A stretch of 64,000 nt of DNA. It comes from Propionibacteriaceae bacterium (GTDB taxonomy: Bacteria > Actinomycetota > Actinomycetes > Propionibacteriales > Propionibacteriaceae). Below are positions 41,822 to 52,908 of the stretch, one piece after another. Under the pieces are notes generated by a model. The model was not told the DNA's origin. It worked only from the letters and a program-made list of their open reading frames with translations, and did not search any database. The translations under genes and the position numbers were made by a program. The stretch covers positions 1 through 64,000 of the forward strand of contig WRIJ01000001.1 in assembly GCA_009782785.1 (NCBI GenBank), read 5' to 3'. Numbering within the stretch: position 1 is the first letter of the stretch; each line of letters opens with the position of its first letter.

Positions 41822-43324
41822 ATGGATTCTTTGATCTATCAATCAGCCACGAAACTTGGTCAACTGATCTCATCTCGCCAAGTTACCAGCGAAGAGGTGG
41901 CTCAGGCTCACTTTGATCGCATTGAGGCCAAAGAACATGAGATTCACGCATTCCTTCACGTGGACACAACCCGCGGCCTTGACACTGCACGCCGAGTCGA
42001 TGCTGCCTTAGATAGTGGGGAGAAACTTGGTCCGCTTGCTGGTGTACCAGTGGCTCTCAAAGATGTCTTCACCTATACCGGTGCTCCCACAACCTGCGGA
42101 TCGAAGATGTTGGAGAATTGGATTCCTCCCTATGATGCGACCATCACCAGGTGCCTCATTGATGCTGACATGGTGATCCTCGGCAAGACCAATATGGATG
42201 AGTTTGCCATGGGATCTTCCACCGAGAATTCGGCCTTTGGTCCCACATGTAACCCCTGGGACACCACAAAGGTTCCCGGCGGTTCAGGCGGTGGTTCTGC
42301 AGCCTGTTTAGCGTCTTTTGAAGCTCCCTTAGCTCTTGGGTCGGACACTGGTGGATCTATTCGCCAACCTGCAGCTGTCACGGGCACTGTCGGGGTGAAA
42401 CCCACATACGGCACGTGTTCCCGCTATGGGCTGGTTGCCATGGCTTCCTCCCTGGACCAACCTGGGCCCTGTGGGCGTACGGTCGAAGATACTGCTGCGC
42501 TTCACGAAGTCATTGCTGGGTACGATCCGTTGGATTCCACGTCGATCAACCACGAGCTCGGGTCATTGGTGGAGGCCGCACGGATGCTGGATGTTGCCGG
42601 AATGAAAATCGGGGTGGTGAAGGAATTATCAGGTGCAGGGTATTCCCCACAGGTGCTGGCCAGATTCCAGGAATCCATGGACGTGCTCAGTAACGCAGGT
42701 GCTGATGTCATCGAAGTGTCATGCAAGCATTTTCCGACGGCTTTAGGTGCTTACTACCTCATCATGCCTAGCGAAGTGTCCTCCAACCTCGCTCGATTCG
42801 ATGCCATGAGATATGGGTTGAGAGTTGGCGATGATGGCAACCAATCAGCTGAGCAGGTCATGAGAAGCTCCAGGGCAGCTGGGTTTGGGCGAGAAGTGAA
42901 AAGAAGAATCATTCTCGGCACCTATGCCCTCTCCAGTGGCTATTATGATGCCTACTACGGTTCTGCTCAGAAGGTACGTACGCTGGTCATGGAGGACTTC
43001 ACCAAGGCCTTTGAATCAGTGGATGTCCTGATGTCTCCCACGACACCCACCACGGCTTTCGCCATCGGTGAGCGCGTTGATGACCCTATCGCTATGTATA
43101 TGGCTGACCTGTGTACTATCCCATCGAATCTTGCTGGTAACGCAGCGATGTCTCTTCCATGTGGATTGAGTCAAGAAGATGGAATGCCCATAGGAATCCA
43201 GATTATGGCACCTGCTCTGTGTGATGACCGGCTTTACCGGGTCGGTGGGGCTTTGGAGGCTCTCTTGCAGGAGCGCTGGGGAGGTCCTGCATTAGCCCAG
43301 CTCATAGCGAAGGAGCCATCATGA
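41822..43324 (+). CDS. gatA: Glutamyl-tRNA(Gln) amidotransferase subunit A
   Basis: The 500-residue amidase subunit that releases ammonia from glutamine. The catalytic Lys lies in VPVALKDVF, and the Ser/cis-Ser pair in [14 protein letters not shown] and [26 protein letters not shown] precedes ATG 41822; the track start lies within gatC. The end overlaps gatB as ATGA. Confidence 0.97.
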   Translation: MDSLIYQSATKLGQLISSRQVTSEEVAQAHFDRIEAKEHEIHAFLHVDTTRGLDTARRVDAALDSGEKLGPLAGVPVALKDVFTYTGAPTTCGSKMLENWIPPYDATITRCLIDADMVILGKTNMDEFAMGSSTENSAFGPTCNPWDTTKVPGGSGGGSAACLASFEAPLALGSDTGGSIRQPAAVTGTVGVKPTYGTCSRYGLVAMASSLDQPGPCGRTVEDTAALHEVIAGYDPLDSTSINHELGSLVEAARMLDVAGMKIGVVKELSGAGYSPQVLARFQESMDVLSNAGADVIEVSCKHFPTALGAYYLIMPSEVSSNLARFDAMRYGLRVGDDGNQSAEQVMRSSRAAGFGREVKRRIILGTYALSSGYYDAYYGSAQKVRTLVMEDFTKAFESVDVLMSPTTPTTAFAIGERVDDPIAMYMADLCTIPSNLAGNAAMSLPCGLSQEDGMPIGIQIMAPALCDDRLYRVGGALEALLQERWGGPALAQLIAKEPS

Positions 43325-44814
43325 CCTACGAGGAGCTCATGGACTATGAGCAGGTCTTCCACGACTATGAACCTGTGATTGGCCTAGAAGTTCATGTGGA
43401 GTTAAACACTAAGTCCAAGATGTTTTGTGGATGCTCAACCCAATTCGGTGCAGAACCTCAGACACAAACCTGTCCAGTGTGTTTGGGCCTGCCTGGATCT
43501 CTCCCTGTGGTCAACGCACAAGCCGTCGAGTCAGCAATCCGCATGGGGTTGGCACTGAATTGTTCGATTGCTTCGTCGAGTCGTTTCGCACGGAAGAACT
43601 ATTTCTACCCAGATATGACGAAGAACTTTCAGACCTCCCAATATGATGAACCGATCTGCTTCGATGGGTATGTTGATGTGGATGTGGATGGACTAAGTTT
43701 CCGTATTCCTATTGAGAGAGCTCACATGGAGGAGGATGCAGGCAAATCGGTTCACCGCGGTACGACCGGACGCATTCACGGGGCAGACTATTCCTTGATG
43801 GATTACAACCGAGCAGGGGTTCCGCTGATCGAAATTGTGACCAAACCCATCATGGGCACCAGTGATCGTGCACCTCAGGTCGCCCGCGCCTACGTCGGTT
43901 ATCTTCGTGATCTTCTCCGTGATTTGGGTGTTTCTGATGTGCGCATGGAACAAGGCTCTCTTCGATGTGATGCGAATGTGTCGCTCATGCCTAGTGGATC
44001 CGAAGAATTGGGCATACGTACTGAAACCAAAAACCTCAATTCCCTTCGCTCTATTGAGAAGGCATTGAGGTACGAAATATGTCGCCAGGGTGCAATCTTG
44101 GCTAGCGGTGGGAAGGTTAAACAAGAAACCAGGCACTTCCATGAAGAATCCCAGTCCACTTCTCCAGGGAGGTCCAAGGAGATGGCCGAGGACTATCGGT
44201 ACTTCCCCGAACCGGATCTCGTCCCCCTATGCCCTGACCGGCAATGGGTGGAACAGCTTCGTGCGACCATCCCTGATCCTCCAGCAGTACGCCTTGGGCA
44301 GGCGAAAACGACCTGGGGTTTTTCCGATGAGCAGTTCCGTGATGTTGTTGCAGCTGACGCACTAGCAGTGATTGCAGCGACCGTCAATGCAGGTACGAGC
44401 CCTCAAGCTGCCAGAAAGTGGTGGATGGGAGAGCTCTTGAGAAGGGCAAATCTCGATTCTGTTTCCCTGGATGAACTCCCCATCACTGCCGGCGAGGTGG
44501 CCGAGCTTCAACAACTCATTGACTCTGGTGAGATCAATGACAAGGTTGCTCGTCAAGTGATCGATGAAGTTCTCGGCAGTGATCAATCCCCTGCGGAGAT
44601 TGTTGAATCCCAAGGGTTGTGCGTGATCACTGATACTGAGGCTTTACTAAGTGTGGTTGATCAGGTGATCGAGAAGAATAGCGATGTTGCAGAAAAGATT
44701 CGCCAAGGTAAGGTTCAAGCCGTGGGTGCACTGATAGGGCAAGTGATGGCACAAATGTCCGGCCAAGCTGATGCAGCGAAAGTTCGCGAGCTCATTATGT
44801 CCCGATTGAGTTGA
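43321..44814 (+). CDS. gatB: Glutamyl-tRNA(Gln) amidotransferase subunit B
   Basis: The 497-residue kinase/tRNA-binding subunit. [20 protein letters not shown] with CPVCLG carries the zinc-binding cysteines, EDAGKSVH and [16 protein letters not shown] form the catalytic cradle, and a helical/YqeY domain occupies ~350-497. It is the last gene of the gatCAB operon, followed by 51 nt and the mtrA gene. Confidence 0.97.
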   Translation: MTYEELMDYEQVFHDYEPVIGLEVHVELNTKSKMFCGCSTQFGAEPQTQTCPVCLGLPGSLPVVNAQAVESAIRMGLALNCSIASSSRFARKNYFYPDMTKNFQTSQYDEPICFDGYVDVDVDGLSFRIPIERAHMEEDAGKSVHRGTTGRIHGADYSLMDYNRAGVPLIEIVTKPIMGTSDRAPQVARAYVGYLRDLLRDLGVSDVRMEQGSLRCDANVSLMPSGSEELGIRTETKNLNSLRSIEKALRYEICRQGAILASGGKVKQETRHFHEESQSTSPGRSKEMAEDYRYFPEPDLVPLCPDRQWVEQLRATIPDPPAVRLGQAKTTWGFSDEQFRDVVAADALAVIAATVNAGTSPQAARKWWMGELLRRANLDSVSLDELPITAGEVAELQQLIDSGEINDKVARQVIDEVLGSDQSPAEIVESQGLCVITDTEALLSVVDQVIEKNSDVAEKIRQGKVQAVGALIGQVMAQMSGQADAAKVRELIMSRLS

Positions 44815-44865
44815 CTTGTGATCGTACATCATCGGTAGAAAACAACCGTAGAGACGGGAGGAAGG

Positions 44866-45552
44866 ATGGAATCCATCGAGGGTAAAGTACTCGTGGTTGA
44901 TGACGATGCTTCTTTGGCGGAGATGCTCCAAATTGTCTTGCGACAAGGAGGTTTTCAGACCGCATGGTGTTCTCGAGGGGATCAAGCGATGGAAGCTTTC
45001 CACGCAGAGAAACCGGATGTGATCCTGCTGGATCTCATGCTTCCGGGGCGTGGGGGAGTCGAGATCTGTCGTGATATTCGGGCGGAATCTGGGGTTCCGA
45101 TCATCATGTTGACAGCCAAGTCAGAGACCTCAGATGTGGTGAAAGGTCTCGAAGCTGGGGCAGACGATTATGTGGCTAAACCTTTCGCACCGCGAGAACT
45201 TATTGCTCGAATTCATACTCGTCTGCGCAGGATTCCTCTCAACGATGAGATTGAGACGATCACCGTACGCGATCTGTGCATTGCGGTGGAAACCCATCAA
45301 GTCTCCAGGGGTGAGGAGGTTATCAATCTCACTCCCTTAGAATTCGATCTATTGTTGTCGCTGGCTCGAGCACCTAAGCATGTCTTCACTCGTGAACAAT
45401 TACTCACCCAGGTGTGGGGATATCGCAACCCTGCAGATACGCGATTAGTGAATGTCCATATTCAAAGGCTTCGAGCCAAAATTGAACGTGACCCGGATAA
45501 TCCTGAGATTGTCATCACGGTACGAGGCGTAGGATACCGAGCTAGTGGATGA
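44866..45552 (+). CDS. mtrA: Response regulator MtrA
   Basis: A 228-residue OmpR-family regulator controlling cell division and wall genes in actinobacteria. The receiver domain has VLVVDDDASL and the phosphorylated Asp in DVILLDLMLPG, with the switch Thr in IIMLTAKS and Lys in VAKPFAP. The C-terminal winged helix ends in RLRAKIERDPDNPEIVITVRGVGYRASG. GGGAGGAAGG precedes ATG 44866. It is followed by mtrB and lpqB, the conserved operon. Confidence 0.96.
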   Translation: MESIEGKVLVVDDDASLAEMLQIVLRQGGFQTAWCSRGDQAMEAFHAEKPDVILLDLMLPGRGGVEICRDIRAESGVPIIMLTAKSETSDVVKGLEAGADDYVAKPFAPRELIARIHTRLRRIPLNDEIETITVRDLCIAVETHQVSRGEEVINLTPLEFDLLLSLARAPKHVFTREQLLTQVWGYRNPADTRLVNVHIQRLRAKIERDPDNPEIVITVRGVGYRASG

Positions 45553-47107
45553 GATGACCTGGTCGAGAATTCGCCGGATTCTAGCGATCCCTCTCCGCAA
45601 GTGGAAGTCGTCGCTAGTAGCAAGGGTTGTCTCCTCAGCTATGTTGGGTTCTTTCATCGTCATGATGATCGCTGGGATTTTCTTGCTCAATAGAGTCACT
45701 GGGGGAATCATTGAAGGCTCCCAAGAATCAGCCTTGGTGGATGCCAATGAAGCAATGGTGGAAATTGATCAGCAGATGCGCGCAGCTGGATTTGACTCGG
45801 CTAATTGGGATGCACTCACTGCGATAGTCACTTCGGCAATTCAACGAGGAAACACGTCGGGCAGGTACCAGGTGCATTTTGTGACATCTATCGGCACTTT
45901 TTCTGCTGCCAACCTTGATACGGCATCTATCCCTGATGAGATTCGCGAATCTGTGTCTAAGGATCCAGCTGCCATGTATTGGGTTCCGACTCGAGTTTTG
46001 TTCAAAGATGGCACCCAAGGTCCCGGATTGGTTGTGGCTTCGGGTGGCGAGGATCCTCGTGATAGCTACCAAGTATTCTTTGTCTTCTCGTTGGAGCAGG
46101 AGGCCCGTACCCTCACGATGGTACGTACTGCTGTGGGATTGACGTCTCTCGTGGTCCTCATCGGTGTCGGTGCGGTCTCCTATGGGATCTCTCGACAGGT
46201 TCTTGCACCAGTACGCATCGCTCGCCGCGCTGCCGAGAAACTCTCCAGTGGCGAACTCACTTCGTTGATGCCCGTACGTGGGACTGATGACTTAGCTCAA
46301 CTGGCAGTGTCAATGAATCACATGGCTACCCAACTCCAGCAGCGAATCCGTCAGTGGGAGCAATTATCGAGGCTTCAACAAAGATTTGTCTCTGATGTTT
46401 CCCACGAATTACGCACCCCCTTGACGACGGTCAGAATGGCTGTGGATGTCATCTACGACCAAAGAGAGTCTTTGCCGGAGGTTCAAAACAAGTCGATCGA
46501 ATTGCTCAACAAGGAGCTCAACAGATTCGAAAATCTCTTGGGTGACCTTCTCGAGATCTCACGATTTGATGCCGGGGTTGCCGTACTCAATGTGGAAGAA
46601 CACGACCTCACTGCCCTCGTCCTTACAGAAGCAGAGGCACTGTCTGAATTGGCAGCTTCAGCAGGGTGCGAGGTTATCCTCACCTGCGATGAGCAGTGTA
46701 CGGCCATGGTGGATGCTCGACGAATTTCGCGGTTAGTGAGGAACCTGATCAGTAACGCCATCGAACACGGTGAAGGTGAAGTCATCAACCTTATGTTGGT
46801 CAAAGACGAATCAGTGGTTGCCTTGGCAGTACGCGACCATGGGGTTGGTTTCGATATTGACCAAGCCAAGATGCTCTTTGATCGTTTCTGGAGAGCAGAT
46901 CCAGCCAGAACCCGCCATAGTGGTGGCACTGGGTTAGGATTGTCCATCTCTCAAGAAGACGTACGGCTCCACCAGGGGTGGATCCATGCCTGGGGGAGGC
47001 CAGGGCAGGGGGCACAATTCCGTGTTGTCCTCCCTCGCCGCCAGGACATAGTGGTCACTCATTCACCTATCGGTTTGGTCCCTAGTGATGTGGGGGAGGA
47101 CTTGTGA
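45545..47107 (+). CDS. mtrB: Sensor histidine kinase MtrB
   Basis: A 520-residue membrane kinase for MtrA. Two membrane helices (~30-55 and ~195-220) enclose an extracellular sensor domain; a HAMP linker (~217-270) follows. The H-box is SDVSHELRTPLTTVRMAVD. The ATPase domain has NLISNAIEHGEG, RDHGVGFD and GGTGLGLSI. The start is GTG 45545 in the track, with AGGA upstream; ATG 45554 is an alternative. Its stop overlaps the lpqB start in TGATG. Confidence 0.95.
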   Translation: MDEMTWSRIRRILAIPLRKWKSSLVARVVSSAMLGSFIVMMIAGIFLLNRVTGGIIEGSQESALVDANEAMVEIDQQMRAAGFDSANWDALTAIVTSAIQRGNTSGRYQVHFVTSIGTFSAANLDTASIPDEIRESVSKDPAAMYWVPTRVLFKDGTQGPGLVVASGGEDPRDSYQVFFVFSLEQEARTLTMVRTAVGLTSLVVLIGVGAVSYGISRQVLAPVRIARRAAEKLSSGELTSLMPVRGTDDLAQLAVSMNHMATQLQQRIRQWEQLSRLQQRFVSDVSHELRTPLTTVRMAVDVIYDQRESLPEVQNKSIELLNKELNRFENLLGDLLEISRFDAGVAVLNVEEHDLTALVLTEAEALSELAASAGCEVILTCDEQCTAMVDARRISRLVRNLISNAIEHGEGEVINLMLVKDESVVALAVRDHGVGFDIDQAKMLFDRFWRADPARTRHSGGTGLGLSISQEDVRLHQGWIHAWGRPGQGAQFRVVLPRRQDIVVTHSPIGLVPSDVGEDL

Positions 47108-48846
47108 TGAAAACCCACCCATGGATCATGATATGCCTGGTGATGGCTCTGTGCGCAGGGTGTACCACCCTTCCCACGCAGGGCAGTGTTCACTTTGAAC
47201 CTCGCCGCAGTACAGATATCGGTTCGGGCGGAATCACTATTGTTCCAGAATCTCCCCCTCAGGGAGCTTCTCCAACGATGATCATCAGAGGTTTCCTCAC
47301 TGCTATGGCAAGTTTTGGCTCCGATTATGCCACTGCAAGAGAGTATCTCACCCACGAGGCATCAGCTTCCTGGGATCCAAGCCAGTCAGATGTCTTGATC
47401 TATGCCAGCGGTACGACTCCGCGCATCTCAGGCAATCAAGTGTCGATGTCGGGACCTGTTATTGGCATGCTTCACCGAGATGGCTCTTTTGCTGGCGCGC
47501 AGGAGCCCACCTGGAATCATGATTTTGCCTTGGTACGAGAGGATGGAGAATGGCGTATCTCTCATCCACCCGATGGGTTAGCACTATCGCACTACATGTT
47601 CACTCAAAGCTATACTCGTATAGATACCTACTTCCTTTCCTCACCAGGATCTGTCCTCGTACCTGATCCTCGATATGTCCCACGAGGGGCCTGGGATCGA
47701 ACTGCCGCTACCCGCTTGGTGATCCATGGGCCTTCCAGCTGGCTTTCCACCATCATTGACCCCTCACCTAGGCACCAGGTTTTTCTTGACGGTGAGGTGA
47801 CTCTCAATAAAGGCATCGCCGATATTCCACTCTCACCAGAAGCCCAGCTTCTCGACATCGACCAAGCCACTGCCCTTGCCATTGAGATCTCTGCATCCAT
47901 GGGTGATGTTCCTGGTGTCTCGCGGGTTCGCTTGCTCAGTGAGGGGGAGGTCATTGATGTGGCTCATAGTGGCGCAGATGGATCAATCGCCGTCAGTGTC
48001 GCCCAAGACTATCGACCACCAACCATGGCCTCTCAGCAGGTGCTCTACGTGGAAAGTGAGGGATCAGTAGCTACGCTAGCAGATTCTCAACTCAGCGTAC
48101 TTCCAGGTGACTGGAATGGGATGCCGCGCAGCATTTCCTCATTAGCAGTTTCCCGTTCCACCTCTGACATCGCCTGGGTTGGTGATTCTGGGCTCGTGAC
48201 TGTGTCCGGGGGACAAGAACCTCAAACCAGGTTGCGTAGCGATCTTCTGTTGCGACCGCACTATGATTCTCAGGGCCATCTGTGGGCTGTCTCCTTGTCC
48301 AAGGGTCGCGCTCAACTCCACATGATAGGAACAGACGCGGTTGTCGATGTGGATTCTTCGGTCTTGAAGGGGATGACTATTTCGGGTTTTCAAGTGTCTC
48401 CAGATGGGCGGCGAGTGGTGTTCGTGTCTGGGGCAGCTTCACCAGGGGGAAAGGCTCAACATGTTCTCGGGATTGCACTGATTGCATACGAAGATGATGT
48501 CCCAACCGCACTCGTGTCATGGAAGCCAATCCGCCTCACCTGGCAAGGCGCACCGCTATCCTCCATCATTGATGTGGCGTGGATGGGACCTTCTTCACTG
48601 TTGGTTCTTGGTAGTGACTCTGGGAATCCTCCAGGGCTCTTTCACACCGATATCGATGGTGTGGGAATAGAAGAATGGGGTTATCCACAGCCGTGGATCC
48701 CTCAAGAAATGGCTGCGGTGTACACCGATTCTGGGCCACAAATCATGATTCTCGACACTGATCACCACGTGTGGGCTTATCAAGATGGTTATCGATGGAG
48801 TCACCCGGTCGACAATGTCCTTCAGTGTTTGGCGTTTCCCAGTTAA
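47107..48846 (+). CDS. lpqB: Lipoprotein LpqB
   Basis: A 579-residue lipoprotein that modulates MtrB signalling. The lipobox is LCAGC near residue 19, a GerMN domain occupies the middle (~190-310), and a C-terminal beta-propeller-like domain follows. ATG 47107 overlaps the mtrB stop, with GGAGG upstream; the track begins one GTG codon earlier. Third gene of mtrAB-lpqB. Confidence 0.92.
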   Translation: MKTHPWIMICLVMALCAGCTTLPTQGSVHFEPRRSTDIGSGGITIVPESPPQGASPTMIIRGFLTAMASFGSDYATAREYLTHEASASWDPSQSDVLIYASGTTPRISGNQVSMSGPVIGMLHRDGSFAGAQEPTWNHDFALVREDGEWRISHPPDGLALSHYMFTQSYTRIDTYFLSSPGSVLVPDPRYVPRGAWDRTAATRLVIHGPSSWLSTIIDPSPRHQVFLDGEVTLNKGIADIPLSPEAQLLDIDQATALAIEISASMGDVPGVSRVRLLSEGEVIDVAHSGADGSIAVSVAQDYRPPTMASQQVLYVESEGSVATLADSQLSVLPGDWNGMPRSISSLAVSRSTSDIAWVGDSGLVTVSGGQEPQTRLRSDLLLRPHYDSQGHLWAVSLSKGRAQLHMIGTDAVVDVDSSVLKGMTISGFQVSPDGRRVVFVSGAASPGGKAQHVLGIALIAYEDDVPTALVSWKPIRLTWQGAPLSSIIDVAWMGPSSLLVLGSDSGNPPGLFHTDIDGVGIEEWGYPQPWIPQEMAAVYTDSGPQIMILDTDHHVWAYQDGYRWSHPVDNVLQCLAFPS

Positions 48847-48898
48847 CTATTGTCACCGATCACAGCAAATGAACCCTTGTCCTTGCCATAGTCTAGGT

Positions 48899-49627
48899 AT
48901 GCAGTTGATCGACGCGGCAATGGATCTGTTCTTTCAAGAGTTATGCTCTGGGTGTGGCTCTGTGAGCCACGGGTTGTGTTCTTCGTGTTATGACGAGATC
49001 ATGAAAGATCACGTACGGAATGACACGAGGCCAGGAATCGTGGTTCCACTATGGTCGGGCGGAGTTTACAGTGATCCGTTGAAACGGGTCATTTCTCAAG
49101 CGAAAGATCATCAACAACGTGGTGGAATACCTGTGTTGAGCATTCGACTAGCACTAGCAGCGGCTAGCCTGGTCGATGAGTGTCGCCCACAAGGAAAAGG
49201 AGTTCTTATTCCCATCCCATCACAACCCCGTGTGGTGCGTCGTCGAGGACTAGATTTCACTGCAACCCTTGCCCACCAAACTTCCAGGCATCTGAGTCGC
49301 CTGGGACTGGAAACCCAAGTTTCTCAACCGTTCTCATACACCCGCGTGGTTCACGACCAATCCCGATTAGCTACTGGCGCCAGACAAGATAATCTTCACC
49401 GATCCTTAGCTGTGAGACGGGAACCTTCCCAGGGGTGGATAGTGCTTGTTGATGATGTCGTCACCACAGGTGCCTCTCTGAAAGAGGCCTATCGTGCGCT
49501 GACAGAGGCCGGGCATATGGTGGAAGGGATGGCCACTATTGCAACCACAACACTGCGCCATGGGCAGTCGGCAGGCGAGATGATGGGCCATCGTCTTCCC
49601 ACCAAGGCCTCCAGCAAGCTAACCTAG
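48899..49627 (+). CDS. ComF-family phosphoribosyltransferase-like protein
   Basis: A 242-residue protein with an N-terminal double zinc-finger segment (CSGCG...CSSCY, ~16-33) and a C-terminal PRTase fold with the PRPP-binding motif VLVDDVVTTGASLKEA (~180-195). ComF proteins are linked to DNA uptake, but many actinobacterial members have no proven role. ATG 48899 is preferred to the track start inside lpqB. TAGTCT lies only 4 nt upstream, so the transcript may be leaderless or nearly so. It occupies the usual place between lpqB and hpf. Confidence 0.88.
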   Translation: MQLIDAAMDLFFQELCSGCGSVSHGLCSSCYDEIMKDHVRNDTRPGIVVPLWSGGVYSDPLKRVISQAKDHQQRGGIPVLSIRLALAAASLVDECRPQGKGVLIPIPSQPRVVRRRGLDFTATLAHQTSRHLSRLGLETQVSQPFSYTRVVHDQSRLATGARQDNLHRSLAVRREPSQGWIVLVDDVVTTGASLKEAYRALTEAGHMVEGMATIATTTLRHGQSAGEMMGHRLPTKASSKLT

Positions 49628-49668
49628 TCCCATCCCCAAACAGGGTGAGATTACTTCAAGGAGGAATC

Positions 49669-50274
49669 ATGGATGTCACCATCACTGGTCGCAGAATTCA
49701 AGTGACAGACGACTTTCGAGCGCAAGTTGCAAGGAGAATGGAAGAGTTAGATTCCAGGGTTGACAAGGTCATTCGCGCAGAAGTGCATGCACAAGCTGAA
49801 CCGCGTGGCTCCTCTGAGGTGGTACGTGTGGAGATTACTCTCATTGGGAAAGGCCCCGTGGTACGTGCTGAGGCGATCGCCGATGACAAATCACAAGGGT
49901 TTGATGAGGCTTTTGACCACTTGAAAACTCGACTGCGTAAGGCTCAAGACCGCCGCCGCAACCACCGTAATCTCAGGAAGGTCGGGTTCTTGGAACCTGC
50001 CGTGGAGACGTCTACTCCCGTGGAGGATGGTGAACAGCCCATTGCCGTGAAAAAGGTGGCCGGTCTGGAAATTCAAGGTGATGGGCCGATGGTTGTGCGA
50101 GAAAAGATCTTTCGCTCAACACCGCTGACCTTAGCCCAAGCGCTCGATGAGATGGAACTGGTCGGTCACGACTTCTTTCTCTATGTTGACGCCGACTCTC
50201 AACTTCCATCAGTGGTTTACCGACGCAAAGCCTACGACTATGGTGTGATCCATCTGAAAGTGATCGAGTCATAG
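49669..50274 (+). CDS. hpf: Ribosome hibernation promoting factor, long form
   Basis: A 201-residue stress factor that dimerises 70S ribosomes. Residues 1-100 are the S30AE/HPF domain (DVTITGRRIQVTDDFRAQVARRMEELDSRVDK), a charged linker follows, and the C-terminal dimerisation domain has REKIFRSTPLTLAQALDEMELVGHDFFLYVDADS. AAGGAGG precedes ATG 49669; the earlier track start is 24 nt upstream and lacks it. Confidence 0.95.
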   Translation: MDVTITGRRIQVTDDFRAQVARRMEELDSRVDKVIRAEVHAQAEPRGSSEVVRVEITLIGKGPVVRAEAIADDKSQGFDEAFDHLKTRLRKAQDRRRNHRNLRKVGFLEPAVETSTPVEDGEQPIAVKKVAGLEIQGDGPMVVREKIFRSTPLTLAQALDEMELVGHDFFLYVDADSQLPSVVYRRKAYDYGVIHLKVIES

Positions 50275-50307
50275 TAGTCGTCCCACGTACGAGAGGAAAT
50301 CCGACAT

Positions 50308-50335
50308 TTGAAACCGGAATCAGGCAGAATAGTCT
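50308..50335 (+). promoter_or_regulatory. Probable thrS promoter
   Basis: TTGAAA at 50308-50313 and TAGTCT at 50330-50335 with a 16-nt spacer. The message would carry a leader of about 25 nt before ATG 50369, with TTAGGAA as the likely ribosome binding site. Confidence 0.5.
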
Positions 50336-50368
50336 TGGTGAAAAGTTCTCATCAGTTAGGAATCGCAT

Positions 50369-52363
50369 ATGTCCCTTACCGTGACACTCGAACAAGGAAG
50401 TGACGGCGTACCCCAAATTCTCGACGAAGGGGCGAGCGGACTGACCATCTTCGGTGGGGACAAGTCTGTGGTAGCAATGAAGGTCAATGGCGAGGTAGTT
50501 GATCTGGCCAGGGAGCTTCACGATGGAGATGTGGTTACCACCATCGAAGCGGCTTCTGATGAGGGGTTGTCGATTATTCGACATTCTGCTGCCCATGTCA
50601 CTGCGCAGGCACTGCAAAGTCTTTTTCCCGAAGCCAAACTGGGTATTGGCCCACCTATTTCCGATGGTTTCTACTATGACTTTAACGTCGACCCGCTCAC
50701 TCCTGAGGATCTGAAAGCAATCTACAAAAAGATGGTCTCTATTATCAAGGAGCGCCAGAGTTTTGTTCGCAGGGTCGTCACTCAACAGCAGGCACTCGAG
50801 GAGGAAGCGAGCGAACCCTACAAGTGTGAATTGATTAACGACTCCTTGCATGCTGGTAGCGAGGAGGGCGCTTCAGTAGAGGTCGGCGGAGATGAACTAA
50901 CTATCTATGACAATGTACGTCGGGATGGCTCTGTGGCATGGAAGGATCTCTGCCGCGGCCCGCACGTCCCCCACACGGGATACATCACAGCATGTGCCCT
51001 CACCAAGACCTCAGCGGCCTACTGGCGAGGTAACCAGGCCAATGACACTCTTCAGCGTGTTTACGGCACGGCTTGGGCTTCACCAGAAGACCTCCAAGGG
51101 TACCTCACGCGCATGGAGGAAGCCGCCAAGAGGGATCATCGTAAGCTTGGTGCAGAGTTGGATCTGTTCAGCTTTCCTGAAGAGATTGGCCCAGGTTTAT
51201 CGGTCTTCCATCCGAAAGGTGGAATGGTGCGTATGGAGATGGAGCAGTATTCGCGCCAACGCCATCTTGAAGCGGATTATAGTTTCGTTAACACTCCGCA
51301 TATCACTAAAGGGAAGCTTTTTGAAATCTCCCAGCATCTGTCATGGTACGAGGATGCCATGTACCCACCGATGCGTATGGACGAGGAGCGGGGTGACGAT
51401 GGTACGGTACGCCGCCAAGGAGTGGACTACTACCTCAAACCCATGAACTGCCCAATGCACAACCTTATTTATCGTTCTCGCGGTCGCAGTTATCGTGATC
51501 TCCCTCTTCGCTTATTCGAATTCGGTACGGTCTACCGTTATGAGAAGTCCGGGGTCGTCCAAGGGATGCTGAGAGCCCGAGGTTTTACCCAAGACGATGC
51601 CCACATTTATTGCACCCGTGATCAGATGAAAGAAGAACTCGCTTCCTTGCTGGAATTTGTTCTCGGTCTTCTTCGTGACTACGGCTTTGATGACTTCTAC
51701 CTCGAATTATCCACCAAGAACCCAGACAAGTGTGTGGGAGATGATCAGGTGTGGATTGATGCTACCGATGTTCTTCAACAAGTGGGTGAAGAATCTGGTT
51801 TGGTCCTCATCCCCGATCCTGGGGGAGCAGCATTCTACGGGCCAAAGATCTCGGTCCAGGTCAAGGACGCAATTGGGCGTACCTGGCAGATCTCCACTAT
51901 TCAACTGGATTTCAACCTACCTGAACTCTTTGGATTGGAGTACGTTGCCCCCGATGGATCCCATCAGCGTCCTGTCATGATTCACCGTGCGCTCTTTGGC
52001 TCAATGGAAAGATTCTTCGCAGTACTCACCGAGCATCACTCGGGGGCTTTCCCCGCTTGGCTGAGCCCCGTACAGGTGATAGGTGTGCCCGTAGCAGCTG
52101 ATTTCAATGAGTATTTATCAGGGATTCTCGCCGACTTGAAAACACGAGGAATCAGAGTAGAACTTGATGACGGTGAAGATCGGATGCAGAAGAAGATTCG
52201 CAACGCTTCCAAGTCTAAGGTTCCTTTTATTCTGATCGCTGGGGCAGAGGACCAAGCTGCACAAGCTGTGTCCTTCAGATATAGGGATGGAACTCAGAAG
52301 AATTCTGTTCCCATTGCCGAGGCAATAGGTGAGATTGTCACTACCATTGCGGAGAGGAAGTGA
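50369..52363 (+). CDS. thrS: Threonyl-tRNA synthetase
   Basis: A 664-residue class II synthetase. The N-terminal TGS domain (~1-65) is followed by the editing domain with [11 protein letters not shown], the catalytic core with MNCPMHN (zinc and motif 1-2 region) and [26 protein letters not shown], and the anticodon-binding domain (~560-660). All blocks are intact. Its stop overlaps the HIT-family gene in TGATG. Confidence 0.97.
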   Translation: MSLTVTLEQGSDGVPQILDEGASGLTIFGGDKSVVAMKVNGEVVDLARELHDGDVVTTIEAASDEGLSIIRHSAAHVTAQALQSLFPEAKLGIGPPISDGFYYDFNVDPLTPEDLKAIYKKMVSIIKERQSFVRRVVTQQQALEEEASEPYKCELINDSLHAGSEEGASVEVGGDELTIYDNVRRDGSVAWKDLCRGPHVPHTGYITACALTKTSAAYWRGNQANDTLQRVYGTAWASPEDLQGYLTRMEEAAKRDHRKLGAELDLFSFPEEIGPGLSVFHPKGGMVRMEMEQYSRQRHLEADYSFVNTPHITKGKLFEISQHLSWYEDAMYPPMRMDEERGDDGTVRRQGVDYYLKPMNCPMHNLIYRSRGRSYRDLPLRLFEFGTVYRYEKSGVVQGMLRARGFTQDDAHIYCTRDQMKEELASLLEFVLGLLRDYGFDDFYLELSTKNPDKCVGDDQVWIDATDVLQQVGEESGLVLIPDPGGAAFYGPKISVQVKDAIGRTWQISTIQLDFNLPELFGLEYVAPDGSHQRPVMIHRALFGSMERFFAVLTEHHSGAFPAWLSPVQVIGVPVAADFNEYLSGILADLKTRGIRVELDDGEDRMQKKIRNASKSKVPFILIAGAEDQAAQAVSFRYRDGTQKNSVPIAEAIGEIVTTIAERK

Positions 52364-52908
52364 TGGGGGAGAAGGAAATAGAGATCCTGACAGGGGAAGG
52401 CCTACCTGGAGTGAGTGATGGGTTTGAACGCCTGTGGACTCCGCATCGGATGGCGTACGTGTCCTCGCATAAGGACCCTACCCGGGAGTGCCCTTTTTGT
52501 GTAGCGCCGGGGCTCGATGAGGATGACACCTTGGTCGTGACCCGTGGTACCACCTGTTACGTGGTGTTAAATCTCTACCCTTATAACTCTGGCCACCTCC
52601 TGGTATGCCCCTATCGCCATGTTGCATACTACACTGAGGTAACCAGTGAAGAGCGCACTGAAATGGCGCAACTCACCCAAGAGGCTATGGTGACTCTGGC
52701 TGAAGTCTGTCAGGCTCAAGGTTTCAATATTGGCATGAATCAAGGTATAGCTGGCGGCGCGGGGATTGCCGAGCATCTGCATCAACATGTTGTGCCCAGG
52801 TGGAGTGGGGATGCGAACTTCTTTCCTCTGATTGCCCAGACGAAAGCCCTCTCCCAGCTGTTGCCAGAAACCCGCACTCAGCTTGCCAGTCGGTGGGGTG
52901 AACAGTGA
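52363..52908 (+). CDS. HIT-family phosphorylase/hydrolase (Rv2613c-like)
   Basis: A 181-residue histidine-triad protein with HLHQHVVPRW as the triad and ECPFCVA as a zinc-like pair near residue 43. The homologue in mycobacteria, also next to thrS, is a diadenosine tetraphosphate phosphorylase; this activity is a transfer of knowledge, not visible here. ATG 52363 overlaps the thrS stop, and the end overlaps the phosphatidyltransferase. Confidence 0.87.
   Translation: MGEKEIEILTGEGLPGVSDGFERLWTPHRMAYVSSHKDPTRECPFCVAPGLDEDDTLVVTRGTTCYVVLNLYPYNSGHLLVCPYRHVAYYTEVTSEERTEMAQLTQEAMVTLAEVCQAQGFNIGMNQGIAGGAGIAEHLHQHVVPRWSGDANFFPLIAQTKALSQLLPETRTQLASRWGEQ

Noticed and set aside
44811-44841. TTGACT-N19-TAGAAA as mtrA promoter
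   Set aside because: The 19-nt spacing is long and the -35 overlaps the gatB stop; not reliable enough to list.
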